From Streptomyces peucetius (GTDB lineage Bacteria; Actinomycetota; Actinomycetes; Streptomycetales; Streptomycetaceae), in assembly GCF_025854275.1 (NCBI RefSeq), contig NZ_CP107567.1, positions 3,658,001 through 3,722,000 on the forward strand: 64,000 nt of DNA, given 5' to 3'. A program made the translations under genes and the position numbers. The notes under the pieces were generated by a model. That model was not told the origin of the DNA. It worked only from the letters and a program-made list of their open reading frames with translations, and made no database searches. Numbering within the stretch: position 1 is the first letter of the stretch; every line of letters begins with the position of its first letter. Below, one piece after another: positions 33,383-42,047 of this stretch.

Positions 33383-34222
33383 TTACTTGTTGGCACCGAG
33401 CTCGATCGGCACACCGACGAGGGAGCCGTACTCGGTCCACGAGCCGTCGTAGTTCTTGACGTTCTCCTGGCCGAGGAGCTCGTGCAGTACGAACCAGGTC
33501 AGCGCGGAGCGCTCGCCGATGCGGCAGTACGCGATGGTGTCCTTCGACAGGTCGACCTGCTCGTCCTCGTAGAGGGCCTTGAGCTCCTCGTCGGACTTGA
33601 AGGTGCCGTCGTCGTTGGCGTTCTTGGACCACGGGATGTTGCGGGCGCTGGGCACGTGGCCCGGGCGCTGCGACTGCTCCTGCGGGAGGTGCGCCGGGGC
33701 GAGCAGCTTGCCGCTGAACTCGTCGGGCGAGCGCACATCGACGAGGTTCTGGCTGCCGATCGCGGCGACGACGTCGTCACGGAAAGCGCGGATGGACTTG
33801 TCCTGCGGCTTGGCCTTGTACTCGGTCGCCTCACGGACCGGCACCTCCGCGACCAGGTCGCGGGAGTCCAGCTCCCACTTCTTGCGGCCGCCGTCCAGCA
33901 GGCGGACGTCGCCGTGGCCGTAGAGCTTGAAGTACCAGAAGGCGTAGGAGGCGAACCAGTTGTTGTTGCCGCCGTAGAGGACGACGGTCGAGTCGTTCGC
34001 GATGCCCTTGGCCGACAGGAGCTTCTCGAAGCCCTCCTGGTCGATGAAGTCACGGCGGACCGGGTCCTGGAGGTCCTTGGTCCAGTCGATCCGGATCGCG
34101 TTCTTGATGTGGTTCTTGTCGTACGCCGAGGTGTCCTCGTCGACCTCGACGATGACGACCTTCGGGTCGTCGATGTGGGCCTCGACCCAGTCGGCGTCTA
34201 CCAGGACGTCGCTGCGGCTCAT
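33383..34222 (-). CDS. rhodanese-type thiosulphate sulphurtransferase
   Basis: A 279-residue two-domain rhodanese. The inactive N-terminal domain has VDADWVEAHIDDPKVVIVEV. The C-terminal domain carries the catalytic loop YCRIGERSALTWF (Cys near residue 233, CRIGER type of CysA/SseA proteins). It transfers sulphane sulphur from thiosulphate. GGAGGAGAA precedes the ATG. Its mRNA leader encodes a cysteine-containing peptide about 230 bases upstream, suggesting regulation by cysteine supply. Confidence 0.92.
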   Translation of the reverse strand: MSRSDVLVDADWVEAHIDDPKVVIVEVDEDTSAYDKNHIKNAIRIDWTKDLQDPVRRDFIDQEGFEKLLSAKGIANDSTVVLYGGNNNWFASYAFWYFKLYGHGDVRLLDGGRKKWELDSRDLVAEVPVREATEYKAKPQDKSIRAFRDDVVAAIGSQNLVDVRSPDEFSGKLLAPAHLPQEQSQRPGHVPSARNIPWSKNANDDGTFKSDEELKALYEDEQVDLSKDTIAYCRIGERSALTWFVLHELLGQENVKNYDGSWTEYGSLVGVPIELGANK

Positions 34223-34319
34223 GGTGGTTCTCCTCCGGGGCAGTGTGCGGCGGTGGTGCGCGAGGGGTTGTGCGCAGGGGGTGTGCGGGTACGCGGAACG
34301 GCGTCGATCAGCACGGGGC

Positions 34320-34344
34320 GGCCCTGACGAACGGTCGAAGGGCC
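34320..34344 (-). promoter_or_regulatory. stem-loop in the rhodanese mRNA leader
   Basis: GGCCCT (34320-34325) and AGGGCC (34339-34344) pair across 13 bases, 26 bases downstream of the leader-peptide stop. It is a candidate element of the attenuation switch. Confidence 0.4.
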
Positions 34345-34369
34345 AGGGGATACGGGGCAGTGCTCCCGC

Positions 34370-34453
34370 TCAGACAGGGCGACAGAGCATGGCGGCGACG
34401 CGGCACAGGTCAACTGCCCGCCGCTTCGTGAGATCCGCCTGTCGCTGCTTCAT
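34370..34453 (-). CDS. 27-residue cysteine-containing leader peptide
   Basis: A short ORF with the sequence pattern MKQRQADLTKRRAVDLCR..MLCR: a basic start, then RxVDLCRVAA and a second Cys near the end. This is the pattern of the actinobacterial leader peptides found before sulphur-assimilation and sulphur-transfer genes (cysteine attenuation). It lies about 150 bp upstream of the rhodanese gene on the same strand. Ribosome stalling or release at the Cys codons would report cysteinyl-tRNA level to the downstream operon. Confidence 0.78.
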   Translation of the reverse strand: MKQRQADLTKRRAVDLCRVAAMLCRPV

Positions 34454-34646
34454 GGGACCGATCGTAGGGACGAGTCGGGCACCGTGTCACCGGCGTGTCG
34501 TATGTTGAGACGCGATCGTCCACTATGCGATACCCGCACGGGCCGGGAGGCCCACGGGAAGGCGTACCGAGTGACCTGGGGCACACATCCTCCTGCTCGG
34601 CGGACGTGTTCGTCTCACCATGCGGCCGATGCGGTTCCCATCGGGC

Positions 34647-35339
34647 TCAGCCCGCCAGTTCGACGTCCTTGCCGGTGACCGTGATCACGACGCCCTCGGG
34701 TGTGGCCTCGACCTTCTCCAGCGTCAGGCCCGCCGGCAGCCCGCCCAGCTTCCGGTCGAAGTCCGTCTTCTTGCGGATCTCCCCCTCGAGCCCGGGGATC
34801 CCCTCGCCCGGCACCTTGTCGGCGCGCACCCGGATCGTGTCCCCGCCGACGATGGTCACGGTCGACACGACACTGCGGGTGATCTTCCCGAACAGGGGCA
34901 GCGTGACCGAACCGGTCACCCTCACCTTGCCGTTCTGGCCGTAGGTGACGGTGACATCGTCGTCGGCGGCCTTCGTGAGGTCCTCGTAGGTGATCCGGGC
35001 GGTGCCCTCGGCCCGCGCGGCGGTCGCGGTCGCGTACCCCTCGCCCACCCGGACGTCGAACAGGTCGGCGGTCATCTCGTCGATCCGCACCGGCCGGCCC
35101 GCCGCGCTGGTCTCGATGCCGATGAGCCGGATCTCGACCTCGTCGAACTCCCTGTCCATCGCCTGGGTCAGGAACGGGAAGCCCTTGACGGACACGTCCG
35201 TCGAGTCGGCCGTCCCCTCCTGGACCTTGATCCGCTCCGCCGCCTCCGACTCGGCCATGTTGACCGCGATCCGGTCGGCCACGACGAAGAGAGCACCGAG
35301 AACGACGGCGACGACCAGCAGTATTCGCAGTGCACGCAT
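34647..35339 (-). CDS. LmeA-like phospholipid-binding protein (DUF2993)
   Basis: A 230-residue exported protein. One N-terminal hydrophobic helix (LRILLVVAVVLGALFVV) serves as signal or anchor, and the rest is a DUF2993 beta/alpha domain as in mycobacterial LmeA, a periplasmic lipid-binding protein needed for lipoglycan maturation. The segment GFPFLTQAMDREFDEVEI is typical. GGGGGGA lies about 13 bases before the ATG. In Streptomyces the lipid cargo is unknown. Confidence 0.85.
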   Translation of the reverse strand: MRALRILLVVAVVLGALFVVADRIAVNMAESEAAERIKVQEGTADSTDVSVKGFPFLTQAMDREFDEVEIRLIGIETSAAGRPVRIDEMTADLFDVRVGEGYATATAARAEGTARITYEDLTKAADDDVTVTYGQNGKVRVTGSVTLPLFGKITRSVVSTVTIVGGDTIRVRADKVPGEGIPGLEGEIRKKTDFDRKLGGLPAGLTLEKVEATPEGVVITVTGKDVELAG

Positions 35340-35465
35340 GTGTTCGGTGTCCCCCCACCTGTCTGACCACGACGTCCGTGGCCTGGACCAGTCCGGACGA
35401 CACCTGCGCATTGATCGACGCCCGGCGGACGCCGATGGTTCCGAACCTGCCCGCCGGACCGGCGG

Positions 35466-36722
35466 CTATGCGAGCGCGCGGCCGATCAGATACACCGCCG
35501 GAGCCGCCGCCGTCAGCGGAAGCGCCACGCCCGCCGTCATGTGGACGAAGCGGGAGGGGTAGTCGTAGCTCGCGACGCGCAGGCCGATCAGCGCGCACCC
35601 GCCGGCCGCGATGCCCAGCAGGGCTCCGTCGGCGCCCATGCCGGCGACCTGGCCGGCCGCGATGCCCGCACCGGCGGCCGCCACCAGGGACAGCACGACG
35701 GAGCCGATCCCGCGCAGCGGCAGCGCACGGGCGAGCGTGGCCACGGCGACGGCCAGCGCGGCGACGACCACCGCGTCGTCCACGGCGGCGAGATGACCGG
35801 TCGCGAGGATGGCGAAGGCCGCGGAGGAGACGGTCGCCATCAGCCCGTACATCCGCTCGTCCGCCCCGGCACGGCTGCGCAGCTGGAGGACGAGCGTCAG
35901 CAGCACCCACACGCCGAGCGCACCGATGATCGCGACGGCAGCGTTCCCCTCGCCCGAGGCGAGCAGCGCGGCGTCGGCCGCGACACCGCCGAGGAACGCG
36001 AGCGCGATGCCCTGGCGGGCGGGCCACATGCCGTTCAGCCGGAACCAGCCTGCCGCCGTGACCGCCTGGAGCAGCACCAGCGGCACCAGCAGCGCGTACG
36101 GCCCGACGGCAGCGCCACCGGCGAGCAGCAGGGCCAGCACGGCGGTCAGCCCGGCGGGCTGCATGCCCGGGGCGATGACCGGCGAGCGGCCCTCGGCACG
36201 GGCGCGCTGCGCGTCGGTGATCCTGGCGTTGCCGCCGACCGTGGGCGCGCTGTACCCGGCGTCGGCCACGGACTGCGGCCCGGGCGTCTCGCGCGCCGCG
36301 CCGGAGGTGCGGCCGGGGGCGGCGGCCTCCGGCGGCAGCGGCAGCGACCTGGGAGAGACCGGCGGCAGATACGCGGTCCCGTCAGCGGCGTTCCCCGGGG
36401 GCGCCTGGTGCGCCTGGTGCGCCGAGGCATGTGCCGCACCGTGCGCCTGGCCGGCCGCACTCTCCCCGTACGCCTGGCCGATCGAGCCCTGCCCGTACGC
36501 CGCCGGGTCCGCGGGCCACGCGGTCCGCCCGTACGCCGCCGGAGCGTCCGTCGCGGGCTGCTCCGGGCGCAGGACCGGCTGGTACTGGGTGTCCCACGTC
36601 TCGCCCTGCCAGGTCTGCGCCGCGTCGTCGGCGGCCTGCGGCTGCTGCGCGTACGGCTCCTCGTGGGACTGCGGGTGCGGGTACGGCGGCTGCCCGTACG
36701 GGTACTGCTGATCGCTGCTCAT
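35466..36722 (-). CDS. polytopic membrane protein with long Tyr/Pro/Gln-rich N-terminal tail
   Basis: A 418-residue protein. Residues 1-185 are low-complexity, rich in Tyr, Pro, Gln, Ala and Gly (QQYPYGQPPYPHPQ). From about 190 onward there are roughly eight hydrophobic helices (LTAVLALLLAGGAAVGPYALLVPLVLLQAV and similar). No transporter signature is recognised. AGGAGGGTGA, which also ends the moaD-like gene, is the nearest ribosome site, 15 bases away and therefore weak. Coupled to the upstream moaD-like gene with an 11-bp gap. Confidence 0.78.
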   Translation of the reverse strand: MSSDQQYPYGQPPYPHPQSHEEPYAQQPQAADDAAQTWQGETWDTQYQPVLRPEQPATDAPAAYGRTAWPADPAAYGQGSIGQAYGESAAGQAHGAAHASAHQAHQAPPGNAADGTAYLPPVSPRSLPLPPEAAAPGRTSGAARETPGPQSVADAGYSAPTVGGNARITDAQRARAEGRSPVIAPGMQPAGLTAVLALLLAGGAAVGPYALLVPLVLLQAVTAAGWFRLNGMWPARQGIALAFLGGVAADAALLASGEGNAAVAIIGALGVWVLLTLVLQLRSRAGADERMYGLMATVSSAAFAILATGHLAAVDDAVVVAALAVAVATLARALPLRGIGSVVLSLVAAAGAGIAAGQVAGMGADGALLGIAAGGCALIGLRVASYDYPSRFVHMTAGVALPLTAAAPAVYLIGRALA

Positions 36723-36732
36723 GCTGTGCGGT

Positions 36733-36987
36733 TCACCCTCCTGCGAACGGCGGAAGCACCTCGACCGTGCCGCCCTCGGCAAGCCGTACGGTCTCATGAC
36801 TCCGGGTCCCGACCGGGGCACCGTCGACGAGGAACGAACACCGCTGGAGTACCCGCGTCAGCTCCCCCGGGTGCCGCTCGCGGACCGCGTCGAGCGCCTC
36901 CGCGAGGGTTCCGGCCGCGTACGGCTCCTCCGCGACCCCGGCCGCCGCCTTGGCCGCGGCCCAGTAGCGGATGGTTCCCGCTGCCAT
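36733..36987 (-). CDS. MoaD/ThiS-family sulphur carrier
   Basis: An 84-residue ubiquitin-fold protein ending in PPFAGG, the di-glycine tail that is adenylated and thiocarboxylated. IRYWAAAKAAAG at the N-terminus is the MoaD beta-strand pattern. AGGAG precedes the ATG by about ten bases. Probably supplies sulphur for molybdopterin or a related pathway; its cognate activating enzyme is not in the window. Confidence 0.88.
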   Translation of the reverse strand: MAAGTIRYWAAAKAAAGVAEEPYAAGTLAEALDAVRERHPGELTRVLQRCSFLVDGAPVGTRSHETVRLAEGGTVEVLPPFAGG

Positions 36988-37032
36988 AGCGGCACTCCTC
37001 TCGTTCGTGTGCGCGCCGCTCACCATGATGGG

Positions 37033-37863
37033 CTATCCGGCGGTGAGCCAGGCGCCCAGGCGGCGCAGCAGCGCCTCGTCAGCCGCGTTCTCCGCGTGCC
37101 CCATGCCCGGCTCCAGCCACAGCTCGGCCGCCCCCTCCTCGGCGGCGGCGGCCAGCATCCGCGGGTGGTCGAGCGGGAAATAGGGATCGCTGTCGCCGTG
37201 CACGATCAGCAGCGGCACCGGCGCGATCAGCGGCACGGACTCCACAGGGGACAGCGGAACCGGGTCCCAGTCCCGGTGGTGGATACGGGTACGGAACCCG
37301 TAGCGGCCGACGACCCGGCCCGCGGGCCGGGTCACCACCCAGTGCAGGCGCCGCATCGGGGCCGTACCCCGGTAGTACCACCGGGCGGGCGCGCTCACCG
37401 AGACGACCGCGTCCGTGCGTGCCTCGGTGCGCCCCTCGTGCATCCGTGAGCCGTACAGCGCCGCGTGCCGCAGCACCACGGAGCCCCCCATCGAGAACCC
37501 GACCGTCACCACCCGCCCGTAGCCCAGGGAACGCGCCCACTCGACGGCCGCCGCCAGATCCAGCACCTCACGGTCGCCCACGGTGGACCGCCCGCCGGAG
37601 CGGCCGTGGCCCCGGAAGGAGAAGGTCACGACCGCCGCGTACCGCGTGAAGGTCCGTGCGGCGCGGCGCACCGCGGGCCGGTCCACCGAACCGGTGAAAC
37701 CGTGCGCGACGACGATCGCGGTGTCCGTCGGACCGGCCGTGGACGGCTCGTGGAACGCCTCGATACGGACCCCGTCCGACGTCGTCAGAGTTGCGCGCCG
37801 GGGTCCGGAAGTGATCCTTGATACGTCCACAGTGTGAAAACGGCCCTCTCCCGCGGAACTCAT
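37033..37863 (-). CDS. alpha/beta hydrolase
   Basis: A 276-residue serine hydrolase: oxyanion region VAHGFTGS, nucleophile elbow GFSMGG, the Asp in VHGDSDPYFPL and the His in GMGHAENA complete a plausible triad. No signal peptide. It is divergent from glnR, with about 240 bp between. Substrate unknown. Confidence 0.88.
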   Translation of the reverse strand: MSSAGEGRFHTVDVSRITSGPRRATLTTSDGVRIEAFHEPSTAGPTDTAIVVAHGFTGSVDRPAVRRAARTFTRYAAVVTFSFRGHGRSGGRSTVGDREVLDLAAAVEWARSLGYGRVVTVGFSMGGSVVLRHAALYGSRMHEGRTEARTDAVVSVSAPARWYYRGTAPMRRLHWVVTRPAGRVVGRYGFRTRIHHRDWDPVPLSPVESVPLIAPVPLLIVHGDSDPYFPLDHPRMLAAAAEEGAAELWLEPGMGHAENAADEALLRRLGAWLTAG

Positions 37864-37885
37864 GTGGGCTATTCTGCTGGGCAGA

Positions 37886-37924
37886 GGATCCGGGCAAAGC
37901 AGCCCCCGGGTCCTTTTGTGTTTT
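37886..37924 (+). terminator. intrinsic terminator-like hairpin with U-tract in the glnR upstream region
   Basis: GGATCCGGG (37886-37894) pairs with CCCGGGTCC (37905-37913; one G-T wobble) and is followed at once by TTTTGTGTTTT (37914-37924). A TATTCT box lies just upstream (about 37870-37875). U-tracts are rare in this genome. It is in the same direction as glnR, about 180 bases before its ATG, so it may attenuate glnR or end a short RNA. Confidence 0.6.
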
Positions 37925-38104
37925 CCGGCCGTTGTTACAGGCTGGTGAACAAAGCCTCACAAAGGCTCTCCGGCGCGAGAGAGCCGCCGTACGAAGCAGT
38001 GCACGTCCTCGCAGGGACCGAGGAGGAACCGACGTCATGGACGAGCGATCCGACGAGCCAGGCCGACCCGCCGCACGCAGGACGAACAGGGCAGGTGAGA
38101 GGCG

Positions 38105-38884
38105 ATGAGCTCTCTGCTGCTCCTCACCAACGCACTCCAGCCGTCTACGGAGGTGCTCCCCGCCCTCGGGCTGCTCCTGCACAACGTACGGGTGGCCCCC
38201 GCCGAGGGACCGGCCCTCGTGGACACCCCCGGGGCCGACGTGATCCTCGTCGACGGCCGCCGCGACCTGCCGCAGGTGCGGTCGCTGTGCCAGCTGCTGC
38301 GGTCCACCGGCCTCGGCTGCCCGCTGATCCTCGTCGTCACCGAGGGCGGCCTCGCGGCCGTCACCGCGGACTGGGGCATCGACGACGTACTCCTCGACAC
38401 GGCGGGACCCGCGGAGGTCGAGGCGCGGCTGCGGCTCGCGACGGGACGCCGGCAGATCACCTCCGACGACTCGCCGATGGAGATCCGCAACGGCGACCTG
38501 TCGGTCGACGAGGCGACGTACAGCGCCAAACTCAAGGGCCGGGTCCTGGACCTGACCTTCAAGGAATTCGAACTGCTCAAATACCTCGCGCAGCACCCGG
38601 GCCGCGTCTTCACCCGGGCGCAGCTGCTGCAGGAGGTCTGGGGATACGACTACTTCGGTGGTACGCGCACGGTGGACGTCCATGTGCGGCGGCTGCGCGC
38701 CAAACTCGGCCCGGAGCACGAGTCGCTCATCGGAACCGTCCGGAACGTCGGCTACCGATTCGTCGCCCCGGAAAAGGTCGAACGCGCGGCCGAGGAGGCC
38801 AAGGCGAAGGCGGCGAAGACGGTAGCCCGTACGGAGGACGGCTCCGGCGTCGAGGAAGCAGCCGTACGCCCTGCCCAGAGGTAG
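38105..38884 (+). CDS. glnR: GlnR, global nitrogen response regulator
   Basis: A 259-residue atypical OmpR-family regulator controlling nitrogen assimilation (glnA, glnII, amtB, nir genes). The receiver-like domain keeps D50 but lacks the usual acidic cluster and works as a phosphorylation-independent dimer. The C-terminal winged helix (about 125-222) is near-identical to known GlnR ([37 protein letters not shown]). A Lys/Ala/Glu-rich tail follows. No histidine kinase is adjacent, as expected for GlnR. AGGTGAGAGG precedes the ATG. Confidence 0.95.
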   Translation: MSSLLLLTNALQPSTEVLPALGLLLHNVRVAPAEGPALVDTPGADVILVDGRRDLPQVRSLCQLLRSTGLGCPLILVVTEGGLAAVTADWGIDDVLLDTAGPAEVEARLRLATGRRQITSDDSPMEIRNGDLSVDEATYSAKLKGRVLDLTFKEFELLKYLAQHPGRVFTRAQLLQEVWGYDYFGGTRTVDVHVRRLRAKLGPEHESLIGTVRNVGYRFVAPEKVERAAEEAKAKAAKTVARTEDGSGVEEAAVRPAQR

Positions 38885-38907
38885 GTCACCCCGCGTAGAC
38901 TTCGCGC

Positions 38908-39939
38908 GTGGCCAAGGTGACGCGGGACGATGTGGCGCGACTGGCGGGGACTTCGACCGCGGTCGTCAGCTACGTCATCAACAACGGACCCCGGCCGGTC
39001 GCCCCGGCCACGCGCGAGCGGGTACTCGCAGCGATCAAGGAACTGGGGTACCGGCCCGACCGGGTCGCCCAGGCGATGGCGTCCCGGCGCACCGACCTCA
39101 TAGGCATGATCGTGCCCGACGCCCGGCAGCCGTTCTTCGCGGAAATGGCACACGCGGTCGAACAGGCGGCGGCCGAGCGCGGGAAAATGGTCCTCGTCGG
39201 CAATTCCGACTACCGCGACGAGCGCGAGGTCCACTATCTGCGGGCCTTCCTCGGCATGCGGGTCTCGGGACTGATCCTCGTCAGCCAGGGCATGAGCGAG
39301 CGGGCCGCGGCGGAGATCGAGGCGTGGGACGCGCGGATCGTGCTGCTGCACGAGCGCCCCGAGGCGATCGACGACGTCGCGGTCGTGACCGACGACATCG
39401 GCGGCGCGCAGCTCGCCACCCGGCACCTGCTGGAGCACGGGCACGCGTACGTCGCCTGTCTCGGCGGCGTCGAGTCGACCCCGTCGGTCGGCGACCCGGT
39501 GGCCGACCACGTCGAGGGCTGGCGGCGGGCGATGCTCGAGTCGGGGCGCTCTGTGGAAGGCCGGCTCTTCCAGGCGCCGTACAACCGGTACGACGCCTAT
39601 CAGCTCGCGCTGAAGCTGCTGTCCGGTCCGGACCGGCCGCCGGCGATCTTCTGCTCCACGGACGACCAGGCCTTCGGCGTCCTGCGGGCGGCGCGTGAGC
39701 TGCGGATAGACGTACCCGGCGAGCTGGCGGTGGCCGGCTTCGACGACGTCAAGGAGGCGGCCCTGACGGACCCGCCCCTGACGACGATCTCCTCCGACCG
39801 CCCGGCGATGGCCCGCGCGGCGGTCGACCTGGTCCTGGACGACGGCCTGCGGGTGGCGGGGTCGCGGCGCGAACGGGTCAAGCTGTTCCCGTCGGGCCTG
39901 GTGATCCGCCGGTCCTGCGGGTGCGGGACGCCGGTCTAA
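38908..39939 (+). CDS. LacI-family transcriptional regulator
   Basis: A 343-residue repressor. The N-terminal [26 protein letters not shown] with hinge [15 protein letters not shown] is followed by a periplasmic-binding-protein-like effector domain ending in CGCGTPV. The GTG at 38908 has TAGACT about eight bases upstream and no ribosome site, so the mRNA is probably leaderless. It follows glnR by 23 bp. Effector sugar unknown. Confidence 0.9.
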   Translation: MAKVTRDDVARLAGTSTAVVSYVINNGPRPVAPATRERVLAAIKELGYRPDRVAQAMASRRTDLIGMIVPDARQPFFAEMAHAVEQAAAERGKMVLVGNSDYRDEREVHYLRAFLGMRVSGLILVSQGMSERAAAEIEAWDARIVLLHERPEAIDDVAVVTDDIGGAQLATRHLLEHGHAYVACLGGVESTPSVGDPVADHVEGWRRAMLESGRSVEGRLFQAPYNRYDAYQLALKLLSGPDRPPAIFCSTDDQAFGVLRAARELRIDVPGELAVAGFDDVKEAALTDPPLTTISSDRPAMARAAVDLVLDDGLRVAGSRRERVKLFPSGLVIRRSCGCGTPV

Positions 39940-39974
39940 CGGGGGGGCGCTGAGCGGGCGGGGCGCCTGCGGCG

Positions 39975-40220
39975 GGCTTGTCCCCCACCCCGACCCTTCC
40001 CGAAACCGGGGCAAGCCCCGGACCCCGAAACACCGCGCTCCGCGCGGTGTTTCGGGGGCTCCGCCCCCGGGCCCCCGCGCCTCAAACGCCGGCGAGGCTG
40101 ATCTCGCGGAGCGAAACCCAGCCCGGCCGGCGTTTGGGGCCACCGCGGGAGCGCGGCACCGGGGTACGGATCCGGGCGGAGCCCGGTTTCGGGAAGGGCG
40201 GGCGGGGTGGGGGAACAGCC
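39975..40220. mobile_element. MITE-like non-coding repeat element with inverted ends
   Basis: The 384-bp gap between the LacI and htrA genes holds an approximately 245-bp G+C-rich element. Its ends, 39975-40011 and 40183-40220, are imperfect inverted repeats sharing TCCCCCACCCCG and CCCTTCCCGAAACCGG. Inside are a perfect 15-bp hairpin and two copies of the GCCGGCGTTTG word common in Streptomyces intergenic repeats. No ORF is supported. A related copy lies downstream of pstB. Confidence 0.55.
40023..40057. terminator. strong hairpin downstream of the LacI gene
   Basis: Perfect 15-bp arms CCCCGAAACACCGCG (40023-40037) and its complement (40043-40057) with a 5-base loop; likely transcription terminator inside the repeat element. 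Confidence 0.65.
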
Positions 40221-40273
40221 CGCGTCCCGCGACCGCACCCTTTATAAGGGGCATACACGGTTCTGTCGGGCTT

Positions 40274-40306
40274 CTCAGCACCGCCTCAGACCGTTCTCAT
40301 CTACGC
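40274..40306. promoter_or_regulatory. three 11-bp direct repeats upstream of htrA
   Basis: CTCAG at 40274, CTCAG at 40285 and CTCAT at 40296 begin three consecutive 11-bp units ending 18 bases before the protease ATG. An 11-bp period is the hallmark of head-to-tail OmpR-family regulator binding, and such a regulator is encoded just downstream at 41325. Confidence 0.6.
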
Positions 40307-40323
40307 CCCCGACAGTCGTTCCC

Positions 40324-41304
40324 ATGACGGACAACTCTCACCGCAGCGACACCCACGCCTATCCCCCGCCGCCTCCCTACACCCCGGCACCCCCGGTGTC
40401 GCCGGTGCCCCCCGCGCCCCCCGCGCACCGGGCCAGGGCCAAGCGCCCCGTCGCGCTGATCGCCGCCGTCGCGATCGTCGCCGCGGCCATCGGCGGCGGC
40501 ACCTCCGCGCTGGTCGGCGAGCTCGCCGGCGACACCGGCGGCAGCGGCTCCAGCCCCGTCGCGACCGGCACCAACGTCTCGCAGAGCAGCAAGGGGACCG
40601 TCGCCGGCGTCGCCCAGGCCGTCTCGCCGAGCATCGTCGAGATCAACGCCACGTCGAACACCGGCCGGTCCACCGGCTCCGGCGTGATCATCACGTCGGA
40701 CGGCGAGATCGTCACCAACAACCACGTCGTCTCCGGCGCCGACAGCATCAAGGTGCGGCTCAGCGACGGCAGGACGTACGAGGCGGACGTCCTCGGCACG
40801 GACCCCGGCAAGGACCTCGCCCTGGTCAAGCTTCAGGACGCGTCCGGCCTGAAGGCCGCAGCGCTCGGCGACTCGAGCAAGGTCGAGGTCGGCGACGAGG
40901 TCGTCGCGATCGGCTCGCCCGAGGGCCTGACCGGCACGGTGACCAGCGGCATCGTCTCCGCCCTCGACCGGGACGTCACCGTCGCCAAGGACGAGGAGCA
41001 GCCGCAGCAGCAGGACCCCCGGCAGACCTGGCCCTTCGAGTTCGGCGGGCAGCAGTTCAACGGCGACACCGGCGACTCGACGACCACCTACAAGGCGATC
41101 CAGACCGACGCCTCCCTCAACCCCGGCAACTCCGGCGGCGCGCTGATCAACATGAACGGCGAGATCATCGGCATCAACTCCGCCATGTACTCGCCGAGCT
41201 CCGCCACCGGCTCGACGGCCGGCAGTGTCGGCCTCGGCTTCGCGATCCCGGTCAACACGGTCAAGGCCGACCTGGACAGCCTCCGCTCCGGCGACGGCAA
41301 CTGA
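40324..41304 (+). CDS. membrane-anchored HtrA/DegP-type serine protease without PDZ domain
   Basis: A 326-residue S1C protease. A Pro/Tyr-rich cytoplasmic tail and a membrane helix at about 42-62 precede the trypsin-like domain with catalytic H134 (NNHVV), D164 (KDLALVKL) and S270 (NPGNSGGAL). The chain ends about 55 residues later, so the PDZ domain usual in this family is missing. It degrades or refolds damaged exported proteins. Followed by a MprAB-like two-component system, the same association as pepD-mprAB in mycobacteria. Confidence 0.92.
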   Translation: MTDNSHRSDTHAYPPPPPYTPAPPVSPVPPAPPAHRARAKRPVALIAAVAIVAAAIGGGTSALVGELAGDTGGSGSSPVATGTNVSQSSKGTVAGVAQAVSPSIVEINATSNTGRSTGSGVIITSDGEIVTNNHVVSGADSIKVRLSDGRTYEADVLGTDPGKDLALVKLQDASGLKAAALGDSSKVEVGDEVVAIGSPEGLTGTVTSGIVSALDRDVTVAKDEEQPQQQDPRQTWPFEFGGQQFNGDTGDSTTTYKAIQTDASLNPGNSGGALINMNGEIIGINSAMYSPSSATGSTAGSVGLGFAIPVNTVKADLDSLRSGDGN

Positions 41305-41324
41305 GCGCGTGCGAGGCTTGGCCC

Positions 41325-42047
41325 ATGACTGAAGGCGAGCGCGAGCGCATCCTGATCGTCGACGACGAGCCTGCCGTACGCGAGGCGCTGCAGCGTTCCC
41401 TCGCGTTCGAGGGGTACGACACGCAGGTCGCCGTCGACGGCGTCGACGCGCTCGCCCGGGCCGAGTCGTACGCGCCCGACCTGATCGTCCTGGACATCCA
41501 GATGCCCCGCATGGACGGCCTGACCGCGGCCCGCCGGATGCGGGCCGGGGGTTCGACCGTGCCGATCCTGATGCTCACGGCGCGCGACACGGTCGGCGAC
41601 CGTGTCACCGGTCTCGACGCCGGCGCGGACGACTACCTGGTCAAGCCGTTCGAGCTGGACGAGCTGTTCGCCCGCATCCGGGCGCTGCTGCGACGCAGCT
41701 CGTACGCGTCGGCGGCCGGCACGGAGACGGCGGACGAGAACGTGCTGGCCTTCGCCGATCTGCGGATGGACCTCGCGACCCGTGAGGTCACCCGGGGCAC
41801 GCGCCGGGTGGAACTGACCCGTACCGAGTTCACACTGCTCGAACTGTTCCTGGCGCACCCGCGTCAGGTGCTCACGCGCGAGCAGATCCTCAAGTCGGTC
41901 TGGGGCTTCGACTTCGAACCGAGCTCCAACTCCCTGGACGTGTACGTCATGTATCTGCGGCGCAAGACGGAGGCCGCCGGCGAACCCCGGCTCGTCCACA
42001 CGGTGCGCGGCGTGGGATACGCGCTGCGGACCGGCGGCCCCGAATGA
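41325..42047 (+). CDS. MprA-like response regulator
   Basis: A 240-residue OmpR/PhoB regulator: acidic pair D13/D14, phospho-acceptor D57 in [12 protein letters not shown]85, K106 in DDYLVKPF. The C-terminal winged helix includes [24 protein letters not shown] and GVGYALR. It lies 20 bp after htrA and overlaps the kinase by ATGA. Likely an envelope-stress regulator of htrA. Confidence 0.92.
   Translation: MTEGERERILIVDDEPAVREALQRSLAFEGYDTQVAVDGVDALARAESYAPDLIVLDIQMPRMDGLTAARRMRAGGSTVPILMLTARDTVGDRVTGLDAGADDYLVKPFELDELFARIRALLRRSSYASAAGTETADENVLAFADLRMDLATREVTRGTRRVELTRTEFTLLELFLAHPRQVLTREQILKSVWGFDFEPSSNSLDVYVMYLRRKTEAAGEPRLVHTVRGVGYALRTGGPE

Noticed and set aside
37934..37950. Possible GlnR box upstream of glnR (GTTAC-N6-GTGAAC)
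   Set aside because: Only one half-site pair and with mismatches; could arise by chance.
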